Assembly: GCA_037974965.1 (NCBI GenBank)
Contig: JBBPFI010000006.1
Location: forward strand, 186,001 to 250,000
Reading direction: 5' to 3'
Source of the DNA: Dacryopinax spathularia
Lineage: Eukaryota > Basidiomycota > Dacrymycetes > Dacrymycetales > Dacrymycetaceae
Length of the DNA stretch: 64,000 bases
Shown: positions 55,036-64,000 of the stretch, piece after piece
Layout of the letters: the number at the start of each line of letters is the position of its first letter
How positions within the stretch are numbered: the stretch's first letter is position 1
Notes under the pieces: generated by a model
The model's database searches: none
Told to the model about the DNA's origin: nothing
The model's input: the letters and a program-made list of their open reading frames with translations, nothing else
Position numbers and translations under genes: made by a program

Positions 55036-56392
55036 ATGGGCTGCGCATCCAGTTCACCAATCGACTCCGAGGCTAAGGCCCGTAAGTACTCCCTCCTTTC
55101 TACCGCTGTTGTCGATCCTCGGTGGTCGTGGCGGGTGTTGGTCCTGGTGCTGACGAGGTGTATGCAGGGAACGATGAGATTGAGAACCAGCTGAAGAAGG
55201 ATCGCATGAATGCCAAGAATGAGATTAAGATGCTTTTGCTCGGGGCTGGAGAGTCTGGCAAGGTGCGGCTTCTTCCTTTCTCCCTCTTCCAGTCTCAGCC
55301 AGAGACGGGTGAGGTAACGTGTTTTGGGGAGAAAACGCTCATATATGCGCTCTATAGTCCACGATCCTCAAGCAGATGAAGCTCATCCACAATGGCGGCT
55401 ACTCCGATTCGGAACGCGAGTCCTACAGAGAGATTATCTACAGCAACACGATCCAGTCTATGCGCACGATCCTCGAAGCGATGCAGGTGCTTGATATTCC
55501 ATTGAACCCAGCGAACGATGCCAGGAGGGACGTTGTCCTTTCTCTTCCTAGCCAGTTGGAGACAGACATGATGCCTCGGGATGTTGCGGACGCTATCAGG
55601 GGGTTGTGGGCGGATGAGGGTGTGAAGGAGGCTGTTAGGCGGAGCAGGGAGTTCCAGTTGAATGATTCTGCTGTCTAGTGAGTTAGCGTTGTCGATATTG
55701 AAGAGGGCAAAGGTAACTGACGGACTTATGTCCAGCTACTTCAACTGCCTTGACCGGATGGCCTCGCCCAGCTACCTCCCCACCGACCAGGATATCCTCC
55801 GCTCCCGTGTAAAGACAACCGGTATCACCGAGACGACCTTCCGGGTCGGCGAGCTGACCTACCGCCTATTCGACGTCGGTGGGCAACGTTCCGAGCGCAA
55901 GAAATGGATCCACTGCTTCGAGAACGTCACTGCCCTCGTGTTCCTCGTCTCCCTGTCCGAATACGATCAAATGCTGTACGAAGACGAGTCTGTGAACCGG
56001 ATGCAAGAGGCCCTAACGCTCTTCGACTCGATCTGCAATTCCCGCTGGTTCGTCAAGACGAGCATCATCCTCTTCCTGAACAAGATCGACCTGTTCGCGG
56101 ATAAGCTGCCTGTCAGCCCGCTCTCGGACTATTTCCCCGATTTCACGGGTGGAGCCGACTACGATCTTGCGTGCGAGTATTTGCTGAACAGGTTCTTGAG
56201 CCTGAACCAGCAAGCGGCGACGAAACAGATCTATGCGCATTATACGTGCGCGACGGATACGCAGCAGATAAAATGTGCGCATACATCTACCCTCTTTTCC
56301 CCCGACTCACACTAACAATCCTTCCAGTCGTCCTATCCGCGATCCAAGACATTCTCCTGCAGCTCCATCTGCGGGAATGCGGTCTCCTGTAA
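55036..56392 (+). CDS. Heterotrimeric G-protein alpha subunit
   Basis: GTPase transducing signals from 7-TM receptors (pheromone or nutrient sensing in fungi). Exons 55036-55081, 55168-55262, 55358-55677, 55736-56274 and 56328-56392 give 354 aa, the standard length. N-terminal MGCASS supports myristoylation at Gly2 and palmitoylation at Cys3. P-loop GAGESGKST at residues 41-49, switch [11 protein letters not shown], switch [14 protein letters not shown], base-binding NKIDLF, TCATDT, and the C-terminus LRECGLL. The Cys four residues from the end fits a pertussis-toxin-type Gi-like class. Which fungal subgroup (GPA1/2/3) it belongs to needs a tree. It sits between P2 and P3 and within the same 65-kb window as seven predicted 7-TM genes. 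Confidence 0.98.
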
Positions 56393-57360
56393 TCTTGTCG
56401 CCTCTGCTCGCTCGCTCGCTCGCTCGTTCTCGTCTCTCCGGTTCATCCCTAGGTCCTAGGTCGTCATATTCCCCTATTCCTATCCGTATGCAGTCTATAC
56501 CGATATCCTTTTCACATTCTTTCGCGCCCTGCTTCTCCGCGCGGGGGCCCGTTGTTGTCCCGCACTCGCTCGCTTTGACGTCCCTTCTCCGTTCATGTTG
56601 TTGCGCCAGTTTGGTGTATTGACCACTACATCACCCCTGCCCCCCGTCCTCGCCTCCTCGTATGTGTTGGAGGGCGATTTGTGCGAAGAGGTGTACATAT
56701 ACGCTCCCCTGTCGTTTTTTGCGTAATTTGATGCTGCCAAATCCTGCTGTTGTGCGCTTTGCTCCATGACTTGAGGCTGGGCGAAGAGCATCATGTTGGA
56801 AACACGTTGGAAACTTTGGAAACACATTGACCATGACACTTTCCCTAACTACATACTTCGAAAGTTAGGGTTCCAATCGCTTCGGTCCGTTTCGGTCCGC
56901 GATTCCCATGAATTGGGAAGCCAAAGCGACGCCTTAACTTCCAGCAGGGGCGCGATTGTCCTCCATTCTTCCCAATGTTCTTTCCATTGGAAGCGCCCAT
57001 ATTATACCTTTCTTCCTCCTTCGTCCTAATTGGGAGCCTCTGGCGCCCAGAGCGAAGTGTTGTGTACTGTACAACAACTGAGATTACTGTCGTTGTGAAC
57101 TAATGACAGCTGTCTAGTGTGGATGCTAGGAGTGTACAGATGCGGGTTGTATCCAACAAGCAAATAACGGTTAACAAGGAGTGTAGGGTATCCTCCGGTG
57201 GATGCGTGAGGGATGCGTGAGGCTCGTAAACTGGGTAGGAAGTGCATATCAATCGCGTAAAATGGACTCAAAGCAGATGCTCGCAAGAGATGCCGGCCGG
57301 CCAGCGGGTGATCGACATTTCGTAGCCAGATTCGATTGGGCGCTCATGGATCGCGCATCG
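56393..57360. other. Convergent 3' intergenic region
   Basis: 968 bp between the convergent stops of the G-alpha gene and P3. Nothing was recognised. Confidence 0.45.
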
Positions 57361-58908
57361 CTATGTCGTGCGGTCGGTCGAGGCTGTACGAGAGCGCCAA
57401 TGGAATATACCGGCGGTGCGGGTTCTCCACCAGAGGCCGAAAACCTTGCCATAACCTTTGTGCCCTGAGGGCCTGTTGGGACCTTAGGTAAGAGCGGATG
57501 TCAGATGCACGTACGATATGAGGCGCTTACAGAATACCAAGATAAGCACCAACGACGGGAAGCAGCAAGCTGAATGCAAGGCAAATCCGGAAGCCAACGG
57601 GATGGCAGCTGCCTTCGTCCTTGTCGGGGCCACAAGCCCCGGCGTAGGCGGCGAACGGTACGCCTGCAAGCATGCACAGGCAGGCGAAGGGTCTGCCCAG
57701 TGTCACCACCAACAGGAAGTCCTTTACAACCGCGAACGATAGGCTGATCGGAGCGTCCGCTTCTGGCGTTGCTGTTTCTGTCGCTGCTACAGGAAGGCCG
57801 GGTGGCGGGACAGGTGACGTTGCTCCTTCGGCTTCGGAAGACGAATGTGGCGTGTTATGTGACGTCCACGTCCAAGTGATAAGGAGAAACTCGAGCCACG
57901 CCAGGAGCATCTGGAAGAAGGGGACCGTTGTCCAGGTGCTCCAGACGGAAGGGCCGGTGGTCTCTGTATGCGCCATCTGCACCAGTGTGGATGGGGACGC
58001 TACTGCCGAAGAGTCCGGCTGGGCAGCCTGTTCCCCAATCGCATGAGACTCGTCGGGAGCTGGCGCAGCAGGAGGGCTCGACGGGCTCTCGACCTCGTGT
58101 GGGTTCCTCGTCATCGGGAGCACAGGCCCATGCTGGCCAAACAAAGAGCCGAGCGGACTGGGTACATTGTGTAACACGTACACAGGCTCGACTCCTGGTT
58201 CGGTGACGACGGCAGCCGGCCCTTCGAAGACAGGTTCATTGTAGCGTCCCTTGAGGACCGGCCAAGTCTCGTTCGACTGAACAGCCCTTTCGTGCTGCCC
58301 ATACGCTTTTCCGGGATGGAGGCCCAGAATGGACGCGACGGAAGGTGTGTCAGGCGTGGATTTGCCGAACAAGGCCTCCAGCTGCTTCACGGCTTTGAGC
58401 TTGTTCAGGTTGTCGGCTAAGAACAACAGCAGCGCTTGAGCGTCCAGCAACGTAGTAGCACGGGGAAGAGGCAGGACGTACCTTGAGCTCCAGCGGCAAC
58501 CGCAACACCATCCTGTCGGTCCAGAGCATCCAGCCTCTCACTTATAGCTCGATGTACCGAGCTTGACTGTCCCCCCTGCTGCTCGATGATTGCAAACGAT
58601 TCACTCGATATGGGGGTCCAGCGCTCGGAGGAGTCGAGTTGATTTGCTCTGGCAGCAAAACGGCGGCTTAGCTCGGCGATTTCTCTAGTGGTCGCTGACG
58701 TGATGCCACGGGATGTATGAACAGCCCCTCTTTCCAGGTGGCGGGCGAGGTGTTCTCGGTCGCGTGCGAGCTTTTCATCCTCGTCCATTCGAGCATCGAG
58801 GCGCCGATTTCGTCTTGCCACGTTCTGCCAGTATAGGTTGTCTGTCATTTCTACCAATTCGTCTCGGAGGACGGGTCCCAGAGCCGTCCACTGACCCATG
58901 AGAGCCAT
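57361..58908 (-). CDS. P3: unrecognised membrane protein family, member 3
   Basis: Exons 58482-58908, 57531-58416 and 57361-57472 (minus strand) give 474 aa. The N-terminal block DNLYWQNVARRNRRLDARMD, LARDREHLARHLERG, GITSATTREI aligns with P1 DWLYWEAVDKRNRKDDR, IARDAAQIARHMDNW, GYITAATAKR. A long Pro/Ser-rich linker contains a hydrophobic segment MLLAWLEFLLITWTW. The C-terminal module reads FACLCMLAGVPFAAYAGACG, EGSCHPVG and ICLAFSLLLPVVGAYLG, matching the Y-x3-C ... C-x-P pattern of P1/P2. Intron phases 1 and 2 again match. The acceptor of the last exon is the least certain border (57472 chosen because it gives a tail, GKVFGLWWRTR, like that of P2). Function unknown. Confidence 0.66.
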
Positions 58909-59916
58909 GGAAGCAGGTCGCGAAAGACGGGAGACGTAGGGTATGTTCTCTTCTCGTGGGTCCGGAGGAGGTCAGAGAGGGCGAATGATGAGGCTAAGAG
59001 CTGCTTTGGGTCAGTATTTATAGGCGTTCGCACGTCGAACCCAGCAGACAACGACTCACACTCGCCCATATCCAGACAGCCATATACGTATATCGGTGTT
59101 CCCGGCGAAAATGGCACCAGGAAAACGAGGCTGAGCTATTCGTGCCGTGCGCGATTTGGGTGGTTCCAGTCATACGAGGTGTGCCGTCAAGCAGGTAGCA
59201 GCACGATTTGAGAACTTCACGGTCACCGGCGGAGATCACTGGAGCGAGGATCACTTGAGCGCTTTCCCGCACAAAGAATAGGAGAGGAAGGACGTACATG
59301 GTCGTCCGTTTCTGGAGTCGCCGCATTCCGATGGACGACCGCGGAATCCGTCGTCGGCCACCGCCACGGATAAGAAGCATTTCCATGGAACGCGTGAAAA
59401 GACATACATTGCTGGGTATTTCGCTGCATTCTGACAACATCGTACGGCTAACAGCTCGCCAGCCAAGCGCTCGCCCATGAGGATATTGGCGCCTGGTGCC
59501 CGAGCTGACATACTCTTTAGGATGGTTAGTTTCCAAATGTGGCAATGGACATCTCCGGCTCCTTAACGCTGCGTTTCGCGCAACCTGGGCACGTGCGGAT
59601 AGGACAAAATCATGGGCTTCGCGGCCAGCGGTATCAGGGAGGCCCGATCGGGTTAGCATCAAGAACACGCAACGAACGCACGCATTCGTGTGTTGATGCC
59701 GATCACCTACGGACTTCACCGCCGTGAACATCCGGAAGCACGCTCAGTCCACGCACGAAGCATTCTCTGAGCAAGAAAAGCAATTTCCCTTTGGGGCTGG
59801 GGCCGCACTCTTCGGACTTGCAAGACACTTGATTTTGCAATTTTGGATTAGGATATACATGAGTCAACGCTCGCCCTCTTGGCGGCAGTCGTTCTACCCA
59901 TATCCGGGATATGATA
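58909..59916. other. Intergenic region upstream of P3
   Basis: 1.0 kb. A TATA element (TATAAATA on the minus strand, 59015-59023) lies about 110 bp upstream of the P3 ATG. Open frames on the minus strand at 59.0-59.7 kb lack recognisable features. Confidence 0.5.
59015..59023 (-). promoter_or_regulatory. TATA box of P3
   Basis: CTATAAATA on the minus strand, about 107-115 bp upstream of the P3 start. Confidence 0.6.
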
Positions 59917-60643
59917 CTATACGGATTCTGGGGGGTCGTCAGCCTTGCGCGCGGAAGGGGGAAGAAGCATAACTCACCCTGCAGGAGCGTGTTCAGCTTA
60001 TTTACCCGGTTCGAGACTGAGAGGTCGATGGTCTTGTCGCCAAACTCGACGATGAGGCCCCCAAGGATACCAGGGTTCACCTGAGCTGGGGGTGAGCGGT
60101 GGACTAGGTGACAGCCGCGCATACACGTACCTTGTTGGTCACCCTGAGGCTCTTTGAGTCCTTTGCGGCTTGGCTGCTCTTCATCGCGTTCTCGATCCTC
60201 TTCAGGATGTCCGCAGGCAGAGGCTTGTCGCTGGTGACGATGACCTCCAGCTCACCCTTGTACTTGCTAACGAGCTCCTTGAACTCCTCCACAACCTCCT
60301 CGAGCTCGCCCAGCCTTCCATTCTCGCTCATCACCTCGAGCAGGTTGCGGGTGATCTTGTCCGTATCCTTGCGCACCTGCCACAGCGCGTCGAGTCCCTT
60401 CTTCCGATCCTGCGAGGAGAGAGTGGGGTTGTGGATGAGGGTCTGTACGTCGGGGGTCTGCGAGGCCAGCGAGAGGAGGGCGGTCAGGTCGGTCTGGACC
60501 TTGTTCAGGGTTGCTGGGGACTGCTTGAGTGCGGCGCCATATGCTGCGTGCGCATACTTGGTCGCAATCTGGGAGGCAGCCCGACGCTGCATCGCCATGG
60601 AGATGGCATGTGCCGCGGGGCGAACGGCAGAGGTGAGCAACAT
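59917..60643 (-). CDS. ATP5: ATP5, OSCP subunit of mitochondrial F1Fo-ATP synthase
   Basis: Peripheral-stalk subunit that ties F1 to the stator. Exons 60131-60643, 59978-60080 and 59917-59927 give 208 aa. The N-terminus MLLTSAVRPAAHAISMAMQR is a typical amphipathic matrix presequence. Then YAHAAYGAALKQSPATLNKV, FKELVSKYKGELEVIVTSDK and NPGILGGLIVEFGDKTIDLS, the OSCP/delta signature near the C-terminus. The last exon is only 11 nt and supplies the ending ESV after KLNTLLQ, which agrees with how OSCP proteins finish. Divergent from NIP1, with 336 bp between starts. Confidence 0.95.
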
Positions 60644-60979
60644 GTTGAGGAGAGTGGTGGGGGACGACGAGGACAGCTGAGTGCGGACTTGGTGCTCGTT
60701 GTCCACAACTGTGTGGTCGCCGTCGGATTGGAACGGACGGAAGCATTCGGTGACGCTCTCAGTGGCTATGCAGTCAGTTTAGGGCAAGCACACGGAGGCA
60801 GACTGAAATTTCAGTACCGCACACCGCGTCCCTTTGATCGATTAACAGCCTGCAACAAGGCAGTAGTAAGTGTGACTAGAGTCGCTGTCATACCCTCTCT
60901 TCAGCGTATCTCCAGCACACATCCACTATAAAAGGGCTCTTCTTTGTCGTCGTCTCAGCCAACAACAACATCAGCAAAT
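60644..60979. promoter_or_regulatory. Bidirectional promoter of ATP5 and NIP1
   Basis: 336 bp between two divergent housekeeping starts. A TATAAAAG at 60927-60934 lies only 46-53 bp before the NIP1 ATG, implying a very short NIP1 leader. Confidence 0.6.
60927..60934 (+). promoter_or_regulatory. TATA box of NIP1
   Basis: TATAAAAG close to the NIP1 ATG at 60980; with a usual 30-nt TATA-to-start distance the 5' UTR would be roughly 20 nt. Confidence 0.55.
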
Positions 60980-63813
60980 ATGTCTCGATTCTTCAGAGCT
61001 GCAGATAGCGACACCGAGTCGGAGGAGTCGTCCGAGGAGGAGCTCTTGTCTGAGGAGGAGGAAGAGCAGAAACCCGCCAAGCCCACACCCTCAGCACCGT
61101 CTGGTGGCAAGCCGATGGGCATGTCCCGCTTCCTGCGTACCGCAGGCGATGAGTCCGAGTCGGAGTCTTCCGAAGAGGAGGACGAGATGTCAGACGAGGA
61201 GGAAGAGGAGGAGGAAGAAAAGCCTCAGCAGAAGAAGGTTGCTGGCAGTCGATTCCTGAAGGGTGCAGACAGTGAGACAGAGAGCGAGGAAGAGGAGGAG
61301 AAGAAGGTTGTCAAGAGCGCGAAGGATAAGCGTGTGGAGGAAATTGAGGCATGCGCACGTGGCATGGAGAATGGGCTCAAGATCAACGACTGGGTGAAGA
61401 TCCAGGATGGTACGCATATACCTGCCGTGCTCGGCTGATTTGTGCTGAATGGCATCTGCAGACTTCGACAAGCTCTCTCGCCTTGTGCAACGGCAATCGA
61501 TTGTAAATGAGGCGATCCCTCCGCTGTACATCAAAACCCTCATCGACCTTGAAAGCGCGCTTAACGCTACTCTCGCGAAAGAGAAGTCTGCTACCAAAAA
61601 GATGCAGGCTAACAATGCCCGCGCTCTGAATGCCATGCGGAGCAAGCTCCGTAAGACGCTGAAGGAGAACGAGGAGCAGGTCAAGCTCTATCAGGAGGAT
61701 CCGGAGGCGTTCGAGCGGGCCTTCCAGGCACAGCAGGCGCCTCCGGATATCCCCCCTCCTCCGGCCAGGCCCAAGAAGGTCGTCGTGGGTATCGATGAGG
61801 ATGAGGAGGAAGGTGGTGCCGGCGATGAGTTCACAACCGTTGGCAAGGGCGGCAAGGCCCTCTCCTTCACTGCCGACCAGGTGCTCAAGACCCTCGCGGC
61901 GGTTGCCGAAGCTCGCGGGAAGAAGAACACCGACCGTGCTGAGCAGTCGCGTGTGCTCGAGAAGCTTGCTGAGGCCGCTGGGACGACTTACCAGAGAATC
62001 CGCGTGCTGCTTGCTCTCATCAGCAGCAGGTTCGACTACAACCCCATGGCCTCGTATATGCCTCTGGACGCGTGGACGAGCGCAAAGAGCGAGCTTGATC
62101 AGCTCGTGAAGATCCTCATGGCTGACCCACAATACGCGGTTGTTGAGGACCTCGCACTCGAGTACAGCGACCTGGACGAGCGCTCGCCAGAGAAGGAGGG
62201 CGGTATCGTCCGTATTCGCGGCAGCGTCATCAGCTTCGTTGACCGGCTCGACGACGAGTTTACTCGGAGCTTGCAGAACATCGACCCGCACGGTCAAGAG
62301 TACGTTGAGCGGCTCAAGGACGAGCGTGGGCTTTATGAGACCATCTGCCGCGCGCAGGTCTACTTCGAACAGAAGCAGGAGAGCGAAAGCGCTGCTCGTG
62401 TTGCTTACAGGAGACTGGACCACATCTACTCGAAGGTATGACCGATCATCTATCCGTTGAGTGTTTCGTCTGACTGATATTCTATAGCCCGATATCCTCA
62501 TCCAAGCGCTCGAGCAAGGTGTTGCCACCGCTATGCCCGAATTCACCCGATCCTCCAGCTCTCTTTCCGTTACCGGCTCCAGTGACGCCCTGATCGACTC
62601 CCTGTGCAAGCAATTGTACAAGTCCGGCCAACCCTTCCTCCGTACCAGGGCCATGCTCTCGCACATCTATCATCACGCGCTCGCAAACAACTTCGAGACT
62701 GCACGCGATATGATGCTCATGTCCCATCTTCAGGACAGCATCCATGCTGCGGACGCGGGCACACAAATCCTGTACAATCGCGCTGTTGTACAACTCGGCC
62801 TGGCTGCGTTCAGGCAAGGCTTGGTTCGCGAGGCGCACTCCATCCTGCAGGAGATCTTCTCTACCCAGCGGGTTAAGGAGCTGCTCGCTCAGGGTCTGCA
62901 CCAGCAACGATACGGCGTTGTCCTCACTCCCGAGCAGGAGAAGGCAGATCGTGCACGACAAATGCCTTTCCACATGCACATCAACCTCGAACTGCTCGAA
63001 GCTGCCTTCCTCGTCTCTTGCATGCTGGTCGAAGTACCTACTCTCGCAAGCCTGGACACAGAAGAGCAGCGACGCAAGACGGCCAGCAAGCCTTTCCGCC
63101 GGTTGCTCGACTACGCGGAGAGGCAAGTATTCATGGGCCCTCCCGAGCACACTCGGGATCATATCATGCAAGCCTCGCGTGCGCTGCAGGACGGCGAGTG
63201 GGAGAAATGCCGTGACCTCATCCAGGGGATGAAGGTGTGGAGCCTGATCGGGAACGAGAAGCAGGTCAAGGAGATGCTCGGCCAGCGGATCCAGGAGGAG
63301 GGCGTGCGGACGTATCTCTTCACGTTCGCACCGCACTATACGACCGTCTCGCTCGAGCTCCTCGCCAGGACATTCTCCCTGCCTGTCCGGTCCATTACCT
63401 CGATCGTCAGCAAGATGATCTGGAACGAGGAATTGGCTGCGTCGCTCGACCAGGAGACGGGTGTTGTCGTCTTCACACGAACCGAACTCTCGCGCGTCCA
63501 GCAGCTCGCACAAGCCCTCGCGGATCGGGTTGCCAACCTGGTGGATGCGAACGAAAAGGCACTCGATGCCAAGCTGGGCGGTGGCTTGGAAGGCCGGGGT
63601 ACGGCAGAAGGCGGCAAGCCCGGCGAGCGGAAAGAAGGTGGCGGTGCGGCTGGCGGTGGTGGCGAGAGGAGGTTCGACCGTACTCGTACGCAACGCACTG
63701 GCGCACAACGGACGGGCGGTACGGGCTTCAGGGGAGAGAGGTTCTCACAGGGACTTGGGAACAGGGTCGGTGGCGCGCAGAACGCGGGTGCGAGGACGAG
63801 GGTGGCGGCTTAG
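60980..63813 (+). CDS. NIP1: NIP1 / eIF3c, translation initiation factor 3 subunit c
   Basis: Core PCI subunit of eIF3, which binds the 40S subunit, eIF1 and eIF5. Exons 60980-61409, 61462-62435 and 62488-63813 give 909 aa. The acidic N-terminus has three related copies of SRF(F/L)(R/K)-x2-(A/G)D-x-(D/E)-(S/T)-E-S-E. Then DFDKLSRLVQRQSIVNEAIP, PLYIKTLIDLESALN, MASYMPLDAW, SFVDRLDDEFTRSLQNIDPH, YKSGQPFLRTRAMLSHIYHH (reads LYKSGQ), RDMMLMSHLQDSIHAAD, YNRAVVQLGLAAFRQGL, and the PCI domain EGVRTYLFTFAPHYTTVSLE, VRSITSIVSKMIWNEELAAS. The C-terminus is Gly/Arg-rich. Divergent from ATP5. Confidence 0.97.
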
Positions 63814-64000
63814 GTGGTGTTCGTCTGGTATGTGGATTACGTCTGCATTCATGTAATGACATGTGCATATCCCCTTCTCTTGCGCCTCCATTTGTTAGCC
63901 GTGGTGCGACGCACAGGCCCTGGTCCAGGAGTTGTGTGGTCGCATGTCGCGAGTGGCACCCTCCGGTCAGTGGCCTTGGACTTCAGCCCTGGACTCGGGT
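63814..64000. other. 3' flank of NIP1
   Basis: Probable 3' UTR and downstream sequence; nothing else was recognised. Confidence 0.5.

Noticed and set aside
59018-59731. 237-codon minus-strand frame upstream of P3
   Set aside because: It overlaps the P3 TATA region, shows no similarity to the P family N-terminus and no domain features.
61383-63708. Two long open frames (over 400 codons each) on the minus strand across eIF3c
   Set aside because: They are exactly antisense to well-conserved NIP1 exons and reflect high GC content and codon bias; no domain is visible.
1-64000. Transposons, LTR elements, virus-derived genes, CRISPR arrays or rRNA
   Set aside because: I looked for polymerase, integrase, transposase and capsid-like frames, terminal repeats, spaced repeats and rRNA-like blocks and saw none.

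Overview
This is a nuclear segment from a fungus, most likely a basidiomycete of the Agaricomycotina. The evidence is the gene architecture (2 to 13 coding exons per gene, introns mostly 48-110 nt with GTGCGT, GTACGT or GTAAGT donors and CTAAC/CTGAC-like branch sites), a high GC content, and basidiomycete-type lineage families (DUF6533-like membrane proteins, basidiomycete F-box-like proteins, opsin-related proteins). I see no rRNA, tRNA, CRISPR array, transposon or virus-derived element. All coordinates were read by eye from splice sites and reading phase, so exon borders are predictions.

Layout. 1-10 kb is housekeeping and catabolism: ADA2 (minus, cut by the window start), the U2AF small subunit, an FAD monooxygenase, a D-amino acid oxidase and ribosomal protein S0/uS2. 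10-15 kb holds two DUF6533-like predicted 7-TM genes on the minus strand. 15.9-18.2 kb is a divergent pair, YIP1 (vesicle traffic) and NSA2 (60S biogenesis). 19.7-35.1 kb is dominated by membrane genes: two opsin-related proteins that lack the retinal lysine, three paralogues of another predicted 7-TM family (probably DUF7702), and an aldo-keto reductase. 30.8-42.4 kb contains five dispersed members of a small cysteine-rich family, one F-box-like gene and one unrecognised gene. 43.6-47.9 kb carries ELP5 (Elongator) and MGS1/WRNIP1 (replication-stress ATPase). 48.8-58.9 kb has three members (P1, P2, P3) of an unrecognised membrane family surrounding a G-protein alpha subunit. 59.9-63.8 kb is a divergent pair, ATP5 (OSCP of mitochondrial ATP synthase) and NIP1 (eIF3c).

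The most novel material is (i) the small Cys-rich family, consensus C-x2-C-x6-C-x2-H-x3/4-C ... C-x9-C-x-C-x4-C-x2-C, in which four of five copies have an intron whose 3' end touches the ATG; (ii) the P1/P2/P3 family, with a shared Cys-containing C-terminal membrane module and matched TATA-box spacing; and (iii) seven predicted heptahelical genes within 25 kb. Other oddities are a start-codon-only first exon in NSA2, a probable GC-AG intron in MGS1, a perfect 24-bp hairpin at 43.4 kb, and an 8-residue repeat tail on U2AF35.
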